Below, piece after piece: positions 21,372 through 32,314 of a stretch of 64,000 nucleotides of DNA; position 1 is the stretch's first letter, and every line of letters starts with the position of its first letter. The stretch spans positions 62,001 to 126,000 of the forward strand of contig JANBVO010000048.1 of assembly GCA_030052745.1 (NCBI GenBank), in the 5' to 3' direction. The position numbers and the translations under genes were made by a program. A model generated the notes under the pieces. That model was not told the origin of the DNA, searched no databases, and worked only from the letters and a program-made list of their open reading frames with translations. The stretch is from Pleurostoma richardsiae. Lineage: Eukaryota; Ascomycota; Sordariomycetes; Calosphaeriales; Pleurostomataceae.

Positions 21372-23229
21372 ATGGGAGTATCTCGTTGGTTCTCGGCTCT
21401 CGTCGCTGCCGTTGACATCTCCGTGTCCCACGGCGCGCCGAACTGTCCGTTCCTCGGCCCAGTGTATCCCAAGCCGACGGCACTGGGAGCGAGCCATGCC
21501 TTGCAGGTCGCCTTCGCGAACCTGACAGCCACGTTCAGAGCGCGGGACCTCGACCCTGCAACGAATCCAAACACGACGTCGTATTCAATCGAGGTCTTCA
21601 GCGCGTCGCAGGACACGCCGATGTGGAGCTGGGCGCACACCTCGCCGGAGCTGGCGACTTCTAACACGAGCGGCGTGAAGACCGCCGATTCTAACACCGT
21701 CTACCGGCTGGGGAGCGTGACCAAGATCTTCACCATCCTGACTTTCCTTGTGGAGGCCGGCGACACTATGTGGAACGAGCCGGTGACCAAGTACGTGCCA
21801 GAGCTCGCGGCGCTGGCCCCGAGGAGCGACCAGGACCCGGTGATGAATGTGGACTGGGGTGATATCACGCTTGGGGGCCTAGCGAGCCAGATGACGGGGA
21901 TTGTGAGAGATTGTAAGTGAGCTGCGAGGTAGCATGAGGAGCTCTAGCTGACGCCGTGTGGACGGCATCCTCGGGGAACTGACGCAGGAGATGAACCAGA
22001 GCTACATCACGCAGCTCGGATTCCCGCCGATATCCACCGCAGATATACCGACTTGCGGGGAGTGGCCCCTCTGTAACCGGACTCGTATGTCCACTAAGAC
22101 GGGTTTGAGAGGCATCGGCTGACGAAGGGTAGAATTCTTCGACGGTCTCAGCAAAGTCCCTCCATCTGTCGCGCCGTGGCAAACAGCCGCGTATTCCGAC
22201 GTCGCTTTTCAGGTCCTGGCTTATGCTCTCGAGAACATCACTGGAAAGAGATTCCAGGACATGCTGCGGACGAATATCCTCGACAAGCTCGGTCTGAAGC
22301 ACACGTACTACAGCACCCCGCCAGGCTCCGTCGGCGCACTGCCTCCGGGAAACAGCACCGGCTGGTACTACAGCCTGGGCGAGGGCAGCCCCGCCGGGAA
22401 CATGTACTCGTCCGTGGGCGACCTCTCATCTCTCGGCCGCGGCATCTTCCGCTACACCCTGATGCCCGGCGCGCAGACGCGGCGGTGGCTCAAGCCCGCC
22501 TCGCTGACCTCCGAGCTGGTGGCCGGCGTGGGCTACCCCTGGGGCATCAGGCGGATCCCCATCGGGACGGGCAACGACGCGCACCGCGTGGTCGACGCGT
22601 ACGGCAAGGCCGGCCGGATAGGCTCCTACGCGTCGCTGATGGTGCTGCTGCCGGACTACGACGTCGGGATGGTCGCGCTGCTCGCCGGCAACGCCATCCC
22701 AGGCAACGCGAACTGGAACATCGCGGACACGATCGGCACCGTGCTTCTGCCGGCGCTGGAAGAGGCGGCGCGGGAGCAGGCGCAGGCGACATACGCGGGG
22801 ACGTACGCGAGCGGCCAGGCCGACCTGACGAGCAGCATCGTGCTCAGCACGCAGCCGGACCGCCCGGGGCTGGGCATCGACTCGTGGGTCTCCAACGGGA
22901 CGGACATGAAGACGACCGCGACGGTGCTGAGCGTCGGATACGCGCCCGTGCCCAACCCGAGCATTAGGCTGTACCCGGCCGGCCTGGAGGTGAAGGACGC
23001 GGATGGGACGACGAGGGTGGCGTTCAAGGCGGTCTACGAGGACCTTGACGCGCCGAGCCGCGCGGATAGCATGTTCTCGACGGACTGTGGGACGTGGGTG
23101 AGCCAGACGGCTGCTGTGTACGCGAACATGCCGCTGGACCAGTTTGTCTTCACGCTGGACACGAATGGGGATGTCGTAAGCCTTGAGCCGTTGGCGTTGA
23201 GGACGTTGTTGAAGAAGGCAAGTTCATAA
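21372..23229 (+). CDS. Secreted beta-lactamase-fold serine hydrolase
   Basis: The likely exons are 21372-21902, 21988-22084 and 22133-23229, giving 574 residues. The N-terminus looks like a signal peptide followed by GAPNCPFLGPVYPKP, typical of secreted fungal members. The SxxK catalytic motif is SVTK in RLGSVTKIFT. AAYSDVAFQVLAYALE corresponds to the Tyr-x-Asn region, and GKAGRIGSYAS to the KTG-like motif. The family hydrolyses amides or esters; true beta-lactamase activity should not be assumed. The first splice is awkward. The better-looking donor at 21913 (GTAAGT) gives a stop with every acceptor nearby, whereas GTGAGA at 21903 restores frame but drops residues normally conserved after GI(V/P)RD. 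The frame GILGELTQEMNQ just before 21990 looks coding but has no acceptor, so a small frameshift is possible. Confidence 0.85.
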
Positions 23230-23647
23230 CTGGGTAGTGTGGCTGAGAGCCATGCGCTACAAAGTGCAGCTGCGTATAATATGCGGTAGCCGGATGTTTC
23301 GTGGGCCAAGTCGCAAAGAGCATGCTCGCCGATCGGCCCTGTAGGCTCGTCAGCACTCTTCCGACATTCCATTTCCGGGGTCTTACTGTAGCTCACGGCA
23401 GTGCTGGCCTCCGAGAGCCATCAATCCGGTCAAAATCACCACTTGGCAGTGTATCAGCTGTATGATGAGGAACGCCGAGGCCATGAGTGATGTGCTCGGA
23501 GTCTATTGTCCTGTGCTGCCAACCATAACCGCGTGGTATCATCTACAAGATTCAAACATCGCTCCGCCAGCAGATCCCATGCCGTAGAGACTTTTTGTCC
23601 TTTCCTTCCAACGCCAAGCAATGCCCCCGTGCCTCCCTCCCCAGCTA
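23230..23647. other. Intergenic between convergent genes
   Basis: This 418-base gap lies between the 3' ends of the serine hydrolase and the minus-strand mitochondrial-type gene. I see nothing coding. Confidence 0.45.
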
Positions 23648-25019
23648 TCACTTCAGCGGGCCCTGTGTTTTCAGCTGCAGCCGTCTGAGGCGAGTGAACA
23701 TCGACCGAGTGTCGAACTTCTGCGTCTTCGGGTTCCACCATGCAAACACATCGATGACGAGGTATCCGTGCTTCGTTTCCAGCTCGACCAGCCCGGACAC
23801 CATGACACAACCCCGCGGCGGCAGATCCCGCATCGGCCGCCACGTCTCCTTCCACTTCTTCAGGAAGGCGGACCAGGGGCCGTGAGTAATAGCGTACATT
23901 GTCGAGTGCGGAATGAGGTCCTTAGCAGAGGGCGGTTTGGCCGAATCCGGGTCTTGAGAGGGAGCAGCCGCCGAGGCAGACCCTGTGGCTGGTGTCGCGC
24001 TTCCGTCGGGTGTCTGCCACTTCGCGCCAGGAAGTTCCCTAGTCTCGCTCTGCGCTTCGGCGGGCTTGCCGTCGGGTTTCGAGCGCGCCGCAAATCGTCT
24101 CAGGGTCTGCTCTATGGCCGGATTCAGCCCATTTGTCGGCGGCGGGCTCTTCGCCTCGTACCCAAAGAGTCTCGCGACCGTCAGCGCATTGTCCCTGAGG
24201 AGGGCGCCCGTGAAGGCAAATATAGATAGTGCCATCGGCGAGGGGTATAGTATTCGCTGTGTCCGGAATACAGTCGTGGAGTCTACCGGCCTCGTCACCC
24301 ACTCGATACCTTCGTCGTTGATCTCGATCCTGGTAGACAGTCAGCACTTGCAGCCTCATGCTGAACGAGGATATCATACCCCGAGCGCTCGAACTCGGGT
24401 GGCGGCCTGTATGGGTAGTCGATATCCATCCACCACCGTCTGACCCGCATATCCCTGCCCATCTTCGCTGTCAAGATGGTGCTGTTCTCCGCGGCCATGC
24501 GCACCCAGTTGGCCAGATCGTCTGCCCTTGTCAGCTGCATCCTCACCCGTAGAGAGTAGTCGACGTACTGCGAATCTTCATCTGCAGGTTCTTATCCTTG
24601 CTTATCTTCACAAACGTCTGCCACTCCTCGTCGCTGCCTCTGTACGGGGCTGCGGGAACCATCTTCGTCGTGAACGGGAACGCTATGAAGATCGGCTCGA
24701 CCTCGGCCTCCTCCAGCTCCTTCTCGTCCATATTCTCGAGCTCTCGGTCTAGGTATTTGGCGAGAGGACCCAAGACTACCGTCGTGTAGATCTGGTAGCA
24801 GACGCAGGTGACACCGACACCGATCGCGAAGGACCTGCACGATTCGTCAGCAAGGCGACGACCTCGGCATTGGCGCACAGCATGTTACCTTAACCTTGAC
24901 CGCGGACGGATCTTGACCCGGTGGAGGAGAACCGTCTGGCTGGGACCGCTCATCATCGACGCCACTCTCGTGGACGCCAGAGGGACGGCCCTTGGAGCGC
25001 GGAACAAAGACCGAATCAT
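23648..25019 (-). CDS. Probable mitochondrial membrane protein, conserved in fungi, function unknown
   Basis: Four exons (25019-24889, 24834-24569, 24521-24380, 24329-23648) join in frame to 406 residues. The proposed start gives MIRSLFRAPRAVP, a basic, Ser/Arg-rich N-terminus like a mitochondrial presequence. A hydrophobic segment (SFAIGVGVTCVCYQIYTTVVLGPLA) follows. The conserved body includes FIAFPFTTKMVP, RWWMDIDYPYRPPPEFERSG, GIEWVTRPVDSTTVFRTQR and YPSPMALSIFAFTG. A proline/alanine-rich, probably disordered stretch lies at about residues 235-305, before the final block WKETWRPMRDLPPRG. The start is the least certain part, because another frame upstream also reads plausibly but has no ATG. 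From the presequence and span it may sit in the inner mitochondrial membrane. I know of no assigned function. Confidence 0.8.
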
Positions 25020-25460
25020 CGTGGATATGCCGCGGCACGCCAGTAGGCGGCCAGAGACGAGGTGGTCGGGGCACGCAGCAGCGATCCGGCGCACTCGAGG
25101 CTGCGTGCGGAGAAAATGAGATTTGACGGACTTGAGCTTCGGAAGAGCCTCACAGAGAAGCTGAAAGGCCGTGATGCGCCTTGAAGGGTGGTTGCCGACC
25201 TGAATGCCGTGACACCCCGAAATCGAGGGCCCGGCCTTATCGAGGTGCGTCGAATAAGCACAGTGCGATAAGAAGAAAGGCGGCAGTATTACGTGGTGAA
25301 ACGAGCGCCAAGGCACAGTGTCTCTTTGCCGACCTGCAACGGTACACGGATAAACCACCCTCCGAAGCAGCTGGTGTCGTCAAGCTCAACACAGCTCCCT
25401 CGCCAACCTTCTGAAGCAAGCATCATCCATCATAGACCTGCCTGCGCAGCCCCGCCGACC
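25020..25460. promoter_or_regulatory. Shared promoter region between divergent genes
   Basis: About 440 bases separate the start codons of the minus-strand mitochondrial-type gene and the plus-strand DUF3844 gene. It must contain both promoters. No individual element is clear enough to name. Confidence 0.5.
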
Positions 25461-26706
25461 ATGAAGTTCTCGACGGGTGTCACAGTCGCTGCCCTCGCTG
25501 GGCTTGCGCTCAGCGCATCCCGCGAGCCGGCGGACGTCTATATCCTGACACAACACCCGCACAGCTCCCCGACGCCCCAAATACCGCGCCAGGTAGCTCG
25601 GCACATCTTCTCCCAGCGGCTGGGCACCGACGCCATCGTCAGCGATCTGCCCGGCACGATCGATAGCGAAACAGCTCTGTCATACATCAGTGAATATGGC
25701 ACGAGCCCGGCGCCGCTATTCCAGCAGTCTGCCGACATCTCAGCTGCGCCGTCCCAGCTGGTGGTCATCCTCGAGGGGAGCACAGCAGAAAAGGGCAAGG
25801 CGTTAACCGATCTACTGTCCAAGGAAGGTTACCGACAGCCTACCTTCAAGGTCTCTGACCCTCCGTCCGCCAAGGCCAACAAACACTTCATCAACACCGA
25901 GCTTAGGATAGCTGGCGTCTCTGACCGGTGTACCGTGGCTGCTGCGATGGATCCGTTCGACGACAGCTGTTGGACTGGCCGATCTCTGGCCGTCACGTAT
26001 GATATGGCGAAGGTTTGTCTTATATCTCTCCCCGCCATTAAGACCTGGTCTGACTTCTCCCATGCAGGACGCCGACGCGTACTCCGCACTCCGGGACCAG
26101 CTCCCGAGCCTCCTTTCACTTGTTAGCAAGGGCGACCTTGAAGCCACGCTCGTCTTCATGCCCGAGAGCAGCCGCTCATCCAAGCTCGACTACTGGTCGA
26201 CCTCCGCCCCTCAGCTGCGCCGCCGCGCATTCGATGACTCCCCCATCACCGAGGAGCCTCTCGACCTGCCCGCGAAGCCAAACAAACAAATCGCGACCGG
26301 AGACGACGGCGCGCCGCTGCCCTGGGCCGGAGCATCCACGAAGGCCGCCATCCCGTCGTGCTTCCAATCGCAAAACTCGTGCGTGACGGCGACGGGTAGC
26401 TGCTCGGGCCACGGCGTGTGCGAGGACAGGTACGCGATCCCGGGCAAGGGCTCGGCCAGCAAGGTCTGCTTCCGCTGCCGGTGCGAGTCGACGTTCAAGT
26501 ACCCGGAGCAGGGCGAGGACAGCCCTAGGATCCACTGGGGTGGCCAGATCTGCCAGAAGAGGGATGTCAGCTCGCCCTTCTGGCTGCTTACCGGCCTGTC
26601 GATCGTGCTGGTCGGCGCTGTCAGCTTCTGCATCGGGCTGCTGTTCAGCGTGGGTGAGGAGAAGTTGCCGGGCGTCATCGGGGCTGGTGTGTCGAGATCT
26701 AAGTAG
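25461..26706 (+). CDS. DUF3844 / Vps3844-type endomembrane protein
   Basis: Exon 1 (25461-26012) and exon 2 (26068-26706) encode 396 residues. The protein starts with a signal peptide, MKFSTGVTVAALAGLALSAS. A lumenal domain of about 290 residues follows. Near the C-terminus a cysteine-rich, EGF-like segment (SCFQSQNSCVTATG, CSGHGVCED, CFRCRCES, GGQICQK) leads directly into a single membrane span (FWLLTGLSIVLVGAVSFCIGLLF) and a short cytosolic tail. This order of EGF-like region, span and short tail is the hallmark of the fungal DUF3844 family, annotated as vacuolar-sorting related. A type I membrane protein of the ER or secretory route is expected; the molecular role is not established. Confidence 0.9.
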
Positions 26707-26964
26707 ATGAAAGAGCGCAGCCTAGGACAGTCTGTGAGGTGGGATGCTTGTAATAGGGGGTAGCTTGTGCGTTGTATTCTGTATTGATCTACGGCGTCGG
26801 TTCAGGCGGGCTGGTTTCCAATCCATAGCACAGGTCTTAGACTCGGAATGAGGGCTATCATAGCTGAGACTGCTGATAAACAAATTACTTCAAGTACGAA
26901 TCGGCTTCTTATGGGGTATCTGTATCTGTTTATTCGTACACTATCTATCACAGATGCATGTATC

Positions 26965-28475
26965 CTATGCATCATCGAGGCTCGGTCGAGTTGTCGGGGT
27001 CGTGCCGAAACTCTCCAAACCCCTCTCGACAGGCAGGTCGCCTGTGATGCCGGGGAACTGCGGCCGCAGAGGCGACTGCGACACCGCCTTGGCCGCCTCC
27101 GCATTGCTGCTCAGCACCGCCTGGTATTTGGCGCCGGCCTTGTCCAGCACCCCCTGGACTTCCGCCTCCCTACTGAGAATCTCCTCTTTCTCCTTCTCCA
27201 GGGCAAGGATCCTCTTGCGCTTCGCGAGGACCTGGTCCTCCATCCCCTGGACAAGCTCTCTCATCTTGGCGAGGCACTCGCCGAGGTCCGGCAGCGGCTT
27301 CATCTTAGGTACCACCATCCTGCCGTCGCCGTTGAGGTCCTCGTAGTTATCCTCCGGGCGGTGCAGCCCATCCATCGCCGCCCTTGTCTGCGCCTCCTCG
27401 TACGCCGCCCTCCGCTCTGCCTCCGAGTCGTCTTCCTCCTCGTCTGACCCGCCCTCTGCCGCGTTGATGAGCTCCGCCATCTCCTGCCTGTGCCGCTTCT
27501 GTGCTTCGCGCTCTGCCTTCTTGCCCAGGGACAAGCCGCCATCTTCGACGTACTCGTCGTAACCCTCGCCGAGGTCTTCGTCCTCCGCTATCAGGCGCGA
27601 CTCGTCCTTCTTCTTCGGCAGCAGCGAGATATAGCCATCTTCGTCCTCTTCGTCCTCGTCGTAAGCCCCTTGCTCGAGCGCCAGTCGCGCCCGGCGCTCC
27701 TTCTTCTCGCGTATCTCCGCCGCCGAGGGGATGTGGCGCGCTGTTGTCGCCGTGGCCGGGGCGAGGTCGGCCGACGGCACCACAACGGCGCCTTCGAGCT
27801 CCGAGGCGTCCAGCTCCATCTCGTCGTCGTCTATGCGCAGCGACGCGATGTTCTGTGGCGTGTTCGGCGTCGAGCTCTGCAGCTCGTCGAGGTACTCCTT
27901 GCTGTACCGGGGCCGCTCGTCATCTCCGCCGACTGCGCGCGTCGGGAGCCGGCCCGACAGAGACCTGCGGAGCGCGTTGTTCTCCAGGGCTCTGTGGCCG
28001 AGGGAGCTCTTCTTGGGGGTGAACACCTCGCCGCCGTCGTCGCCCGCGCCGCTCTCCGAGGGGCCGAAGGAGAGCCTCGACGATGTGGACTGCCTCTTCT
28101 TGGTCTTAACAGAACCGGAACGGCCGATCGCAGGACGTATTACCACCGGAGCGCCAGACTCTTCCTCCTCTGTAGCGGCCGATGTGGCTGATGACGCCGT
28201 TGCGCCTCCTAACTCCTCGACGTCGTTGAAGTTGATGCTTTTCCGAAGCGCAGACTGCTTGAATGGCTTCCTCGAGAACTTGACGGATGGGGCCGGGGGA
28301 GCTGTTCCACATTAGCTATCTTCGCCAGGATCAGCGGAATGGCATGGAAAAGTTGGAGGGGATGCTTACCGTCCGTCATGGGTTCTTCGTCGACAGCCAC
28401 CGGCGCGGCCAAGTCGCCATCGTCTTCGGCCACCTGGATCTTGCGCGCCTTCCGCTTCGCCGCAAAAGTACTCAT
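26965..28475 (-). CDS. NTR2: Nineteen complex-related protein 2 (spliceosome disassembly factor)
   Basis: Exon 1 (28475-28370) and exon 2 (28301-26965) encode 480 residues, joined by a 68-nt intron with donor GTAAGC. The N-terminus is MSTFAAKRKARKIQ. The motif RKPFKQSALRKSINFNDVEE is the conserved signature near the start of NTR2-domain proteins. Downstream come KEYLDELQSSTPNTP, an IPSAAEIREKKERRARLA helix and long charged, coiled-coil-prone stretches (about residues 250-430). In yeast Ntr2 acts with Ntr1 and the helicase Prp43 to take apart the post-splicing lariat spliceosome in the nucleus. Low-complexity acidic segments (DEDEEDEDG, SDEEEDDSEAE) are normal for the family. The assignment rests on motif recognition and the disordered, charged character. 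Confidence 0.85.
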
Positions 28476-28731
28476 GCTGATCTTCTGTGTCCCTCCTTTC
28501 TAGGTGCTGGGTGGTGTACCTCTCAGCAGGTGCTGTGTTCGATAATGCTCGACGCGATGGCGGGCGCAAGCAACTTTACTCTCTTATCTTATCGGGGCTC
28601 ACGTGACTGCAGAATTCTCTCCGCCTTTGTTTGCGCGCAGAGCTCCCTTAGCTTCAAAGAAGCCCATTGCAACGCTGCAAGCTTGGTCGTGATTCTCCTT
28701 TCCCCGTCTTCATCGCCTGCTCTGCTTCAAG

Positions 28732-29193
28732 ATGGCGCCTGCCCAGCCGGAATTGAAGAAGGTATGAGCTCCCGCTGCCTCTGCGAGCACCTCTCGACGC
28801 CGATCTCTCCCCGACTCCCGTGTCCCGACTCTTCGACCAAGGGCATCCTGCTAATCCGTCGTCTAGTATCTCGACAAGAGACTGTTCGTTCAGCTCAACG
28901 GAAGCCGCAAGGTCATAGGAGTCCTCCGCGGCTATGATGTGCGTTGCCACTACGAAGAATCACAGCGGACGAGGGGCTGATGTGTGTCTAGGTCTACCTG
29001 AATATTGTGCTAGATGAGGCCGTGGAAGAGAAGGAGGGCGGCGAGAAGGTCAGACTAGGCATGGTGGTAGGTTCAGGCTCGTGCCCTTTCACGTTGGCAT
29101 GCTCTAATCAGCCGCCAGGTCATACGAGGAAACTCAGTCGTCATGCTAGAGGCCCTCGAGAGAATCGGCGGAGACGACCGCCAGCACCGATGA
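28732..29193 (+). CDS. SMX2: Small nuclear ribonucleoprotein Sm G
   Basis: Four small exons (28732-28761, 28867-28938, 28992-29066, 29119-29193) give exactly 83 residues, close to the usual 76-80 of Sm G. The Sm1 motif appears as KRLFVQLNGSRKVIGVLRGYD and the Sm2 motif as VVIRGNSVVMLEALERI, the latter nearly identical to the textbook Sm G sequence. Introns fall after codon 10, after the RGYD turn and after LGMV, all in phase 0. Sm G is one of seven subunits of the heteroheptameric ring that binds the U-rich Sm site of U1, U2, U4 and U5 snRNAs. It starts about 260 bases from the start of the divergent NTR2 gene, another splicing factor. Confidence 0.97.
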
Positions 29194-29368
29194 GGCCCCT
29201 TCGACCGTTGTTCTTCTGCCTTTGATATTTCGCGTTTGGGATCAGGGATGGGAGCGCAGGCGAGGCCGCAGGATCTACTATAAAGGACGGCATCTTTCGA
29301 TTGCGGTAAAAGGTCAGGGATGCCCCGAGGCGCCATGTATGTGGTCTTATGATACCAAAAATGACAGT

Positions 29369-29906
29369 CTATGCGACCCCCTTCCAGTGGTCTTCGTCGT
29401 ACCAGTCCATCATCCGACCGCCGTACGTCTTCGCCCAGCCGCTCACGCCGCCGTCCATGACGACCGCCTCCAGGCCGCCACCGCTGCCGCCGTCTGCCTC
29501 GCTGATGTAGTCTTGCATCCAGGCGGCGCATCTCGGCCCGCGCCCGTTCGAGGAGCCTGGCGGTGTCAGCAGTGCGTCCAGCAAGCGGAGCATGAGTGGG
29601 GAGAGGGCGCGTTGACGGACGGCAGAAGAAGATTATGCGCTTGATATTGGCCCGCCTGCAGAGGTCGTAGACCATCCCTCGCGACTGGTAGAATGCATGC
29701 GCAGGGAGGTTTATGGACGTCGTGATTGCCCCTCCCTCCCAGTCGCTGCGACGGACATCTACTAGTAGGAAATCCCGCTCGGTGGGCTGCTGTTCTAGAA
29801 GCCGCATGACCTCGCCAGCGTCGACCCGAGGTGCCTCAGACTTGGGCAAAGGCCAGGCCTCCCACCACTGCGGTGAGGCCTGACTCCAGTGCGGCTTCTC
29901 GCTCAT
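29369..29906 (-). CDS. Rhodanese-fold arsenate reductase / Cdc25-type phosphatase (Acr2-like)
   Basis: Exon 1 (29906-29621) and exon 2 (29556-29369) encode 157 residues. The start is the ATG at 29906, because the frame above has only TTG. The rhodanese N-half shows LLVDVRRSDWEGGAI and SINLPAHAF, matching Cdc25/Acr2-type domains. The CX5R catalytic loop is C-R-S-S-N-G-R. The intron sits one base after the catalytic cysteine codon, so the loop is only visible after splicing. The end reads AVVMDGGVSGW, the usual closing strand. Relatives reduce arsenate with glutathione/glutaredoxin (Acr2) or act as small phosphatases (Ibp1/Ych1 type); the sequence does not decide. Neighbouring genes are housekeeping, and no arsenite pump is seen nearby. 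Confidence 0.87.
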
Positions 29907-30475
29907 TCCTCTGCCCAAGTGCGCTGAAGTCCTGGCGAGTGGCCACGCCGTCCTCCGAAGCTCTCCGGCGCTCTCCTTGAGACGGAGGCTGCCGTGGATA
30001 CGGTCGCCGATTGATAGAAAGGCGGTGGAGAGGCTAAATGGCCGCCGGCTGTGGTCCGAGCGGCGGAGACAACAGCCGGTAGCGACTCCTGGGCAGCCCG
30101 GCGTCTACATCTTCACGCACTCGCTTAGACACCTCCCGCAGCCATGTAGAGTGTGCTACATCACCGCAGGGGCATCTCGTGCGGCGCATGCATGCCCGCC
30201 AACCAGGGATCTTGCTCCTGTACTGAGTAAACATTCGCTGATTCGTCGGTGCCCTTAACAGGCACTGTTTATCGTTAGTCCCGAGGTTGCATGCGGGCTG
30301 CCCCTGCACGGGATGCTCTTCGCGGGGTGCAATCACAATCACGCGCAGCCAGCCAGGTCAGCAAACTTGTATCAGTGCTCAGCCTTTGTATATCTCTGCT
30401 GGGTTGGCAGATGTGCTTGCACGCCAACTTACCCTCCCGCCGTTTTTCTGTTTGGTCTGTTTTCAGGCTGGAGCA
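29907..30475. other. Intergenic between divergent genes
   Basis: This 570-base gap contains the promoters of the rhodanese gene (minus) and the HET gene (plus). The right end is pyrimidine-rich just before the ATG at 30476. I see no gene. Confidence 0.45.
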
Positions 30476-32227
30476 ATGCGTCTTATCAACGCGGAGACAC
30501 GCCAGCTCAAGGAGTTCTTCGATGAGGAGCTCCCTGAATATGCCGTCTTGTCTCATACATGGGGCGATATCAGTGAGGAAGTGTCGTTGCGTGACTACGC
30601 CGCCGGGATGACGGAGAAGAAGCCGGGCATGCGCAAGATCGAGCTCGCACTGCAACAGACGAGGCGCGACCGTCTCCAATGGCTCTGGGTCGACACGTGC
30701 TGCATCGATCGATCTAGCAGTGCCGACCTCAGCGAGGCCGTGAACGCAGCCTGGAGGTGGTTTGCCGAATCAGCGGCGTGCTACGTTTACTTGTCCGACT
30801 GCTCTGCCACGAACGACCCCGGGTCAAAAGACTTCCTCCGGGCACGATGGTTCACGAGATCGTGGACTCTACCGGAGCTCCTTGCACCGCGCAGCATCAC
30901 GTTCTTCGCCGAGAACTGGACGCAGATCGGCGTCGGCTCTATGCAAACTGACTTAGGAGTGCTAGAGTCAGTGTATCACGTCACGAAGATCCCGCGCGAC
31001 GTGCTCACTGGCACGCTGCGGCCCTGGGACTTCTGCATCTCCCAGCGCATGTCATGGGCCTCGAGGCGGATGTGCTCGAGGGTTGAGGACCTCGCCTACA
31101 GCCTCTTCGGGCTGTTCGAAGTCAACCTCCCCGTCATGTACGGCGAAGGGAGGCGAGCTTTCATTCGTCTGCAGGAACACATCTTCCACCAACACCCTGA
31201 CGACGACACTGTCCTCGCGTGGTGTGTTGGAGAGCTCAGCCAGCGCACACTGAACATCGGCGGGCTGTGGGCCGAGTCCCCCGCCGACTTCGCCGAGTCG
31301 GGCAGCATACGACCCGTCGAGCGCGCCAAGGAGCCGCTCAAGCTGACCGCAGAAGGGATGTTGCTTGACCTGCGGCCTCCGGTGGAGATCAAGTACCGAG
31401 AGACGCTGCACTTGTACTGCGACGACAAGCCCTTCCACGAGCTGATCGTATGCCTCAACTGCGGCGACGACAAGGGCAGGCGGGTGATGTTGCCTATCGC
31501 GCTCGCGGAGGGCCCTGCAGAGCGCAACAAGCCACGCGCCTACTGCCGCATCATGACACGGGGCCTTGACCTCCGCCCCTCCTCGTCCTTCAGCCACGTC
31601 ATCGGGTCTGTCCCGAAGAAGTTCTGTCTCAGGGGCAAGTTGTCGCTCGAGGACCGGCGCTTCGCCGCGGGCGGCATCCATATCCAGCACGTGCCTCCTG
31701 CCGACATTGGCTCCGATCGCCAGACGTCATCGACGTCTCTCTTGGACTATCGCGTAACCGACGCCATCGTCTACGGCAGCTGGGCGCGGTGGTCGGCGCA
31801 CTATCACTGCTTCCAGCTCACGACTCCGGCATCGCGTGGATCGCTCACTCAGCCCGCCGTCCTCACCGTCGAGAGCAGGTCACACCAAGCGCAGCAGCCA
31901 GGTTTCTCGGTGGTCGTGGGCTTGACGCCGGAAATGGCGTACTGCGGACTCTCACACAAGGTGCGGGATCCGAGTCTGGCGGACGCGATGGAGATCGTCG
32001 AGAGGAGCGAGGCGACGCACTCGTTCGACTACCGGCATGCGGTGGGTGACCTCACGGAGGACAGGCTGCAGGTCGGGGGCACAATTATCACTGTCAAGCT
32101 ACATAAGGAAACGCTGGGCGGCACAGCGCACGGCAAAGAGGAGGACCGCGGGCACTATCTGGTGCTGTTTACGTTCGAGAAGACCGAGACTCGTACAAGC
32201 CTAAGCCGGAGGTTCAGCAGGGGATAG
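30476..32227 (+). CDS. Heterokaryon-incompatibility (HET) domain protein
   Basis: A single exon encodes 583 residues. The start gives MRLINAETRQLKEFF, the usual opening of this subfamily. The HET domain shows its three blocks: EYAVLSHTWGD (about residue 22), LQWLWVDTCCIDRSSSADLSEAVN (about 70-90) and WFTRSWTLPELLAPRSITFF (about 125-145). The later segment MSWASRRMCSRVEDLAYSLFGLF with VMYGEGRRAFIRLQ is characteristic of HET proteins of the het-6/tol/pin-c kind. Such proteins can trigger cell death or growth arrest when incompatible strains fuse, but most family members have no tested role. There are no C-terminal WD or ankyrin repeats, and no NLR partner lies within the window. One exon and normal codon use suggest it is intact. 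Confidence 0.93.
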   Translation: MRLINAETRQLKEFFDEELPEYAVLSHTWGDISEEVSLRDYAAGMTEKKPGMRKIELALQQTRRDRLQWLWVDTCCIDRSSSADLSEAVNAAWRWFAESAACYVYLSDCSATNDPGSKDFLRARWFTRSWTLPELLAPRSITFFAENWTQIGVGSMQTDLGVLESVYHVTKIPRDVLTGTLRPWDFCISQRMSWASRRMCSRVEDLAYSLFGLFEVNLPVMYGEGRRAFIRLQEHIFHQHPDDDTVLAWCVGELSQRTLNIGGLWAESPADFAESGSIRPVERAKEPLKLTAEGMLLDLRPPVEIKYRETLHLYCDDKPFHELIVCLNCGDDKGRRVMLPIALAEGPAERNKPRAYCRIMTRGLDLRPSSSFSHVIGSVPKKFCLRGKLSLEDRRFAAGGIHIQHVPPADIGSDRQTSSTSLLDYRVTDAIVYGSWARWSAHYHCFQLTTPASRGSLTQPAVLTVESRSHQAQQPGFSVVVGLTPEMAYCGLSHKVRDPSLADAMEIVERSEATHSFDYRHAVGDLTEDRLQVGGTIITVKLHKETLGGTAHGKEEDRGHYLVLFTFEKTETRTSLSRRFSRG

Positions 32228-32314
32228 CAGGTCCATGGGTCAACGCATTCACATTCGCTCTTGCTCCTCGATCAAACCGGAGCCCGGATACGTACAAAGC
32301 CAGCATCTCTCCGC

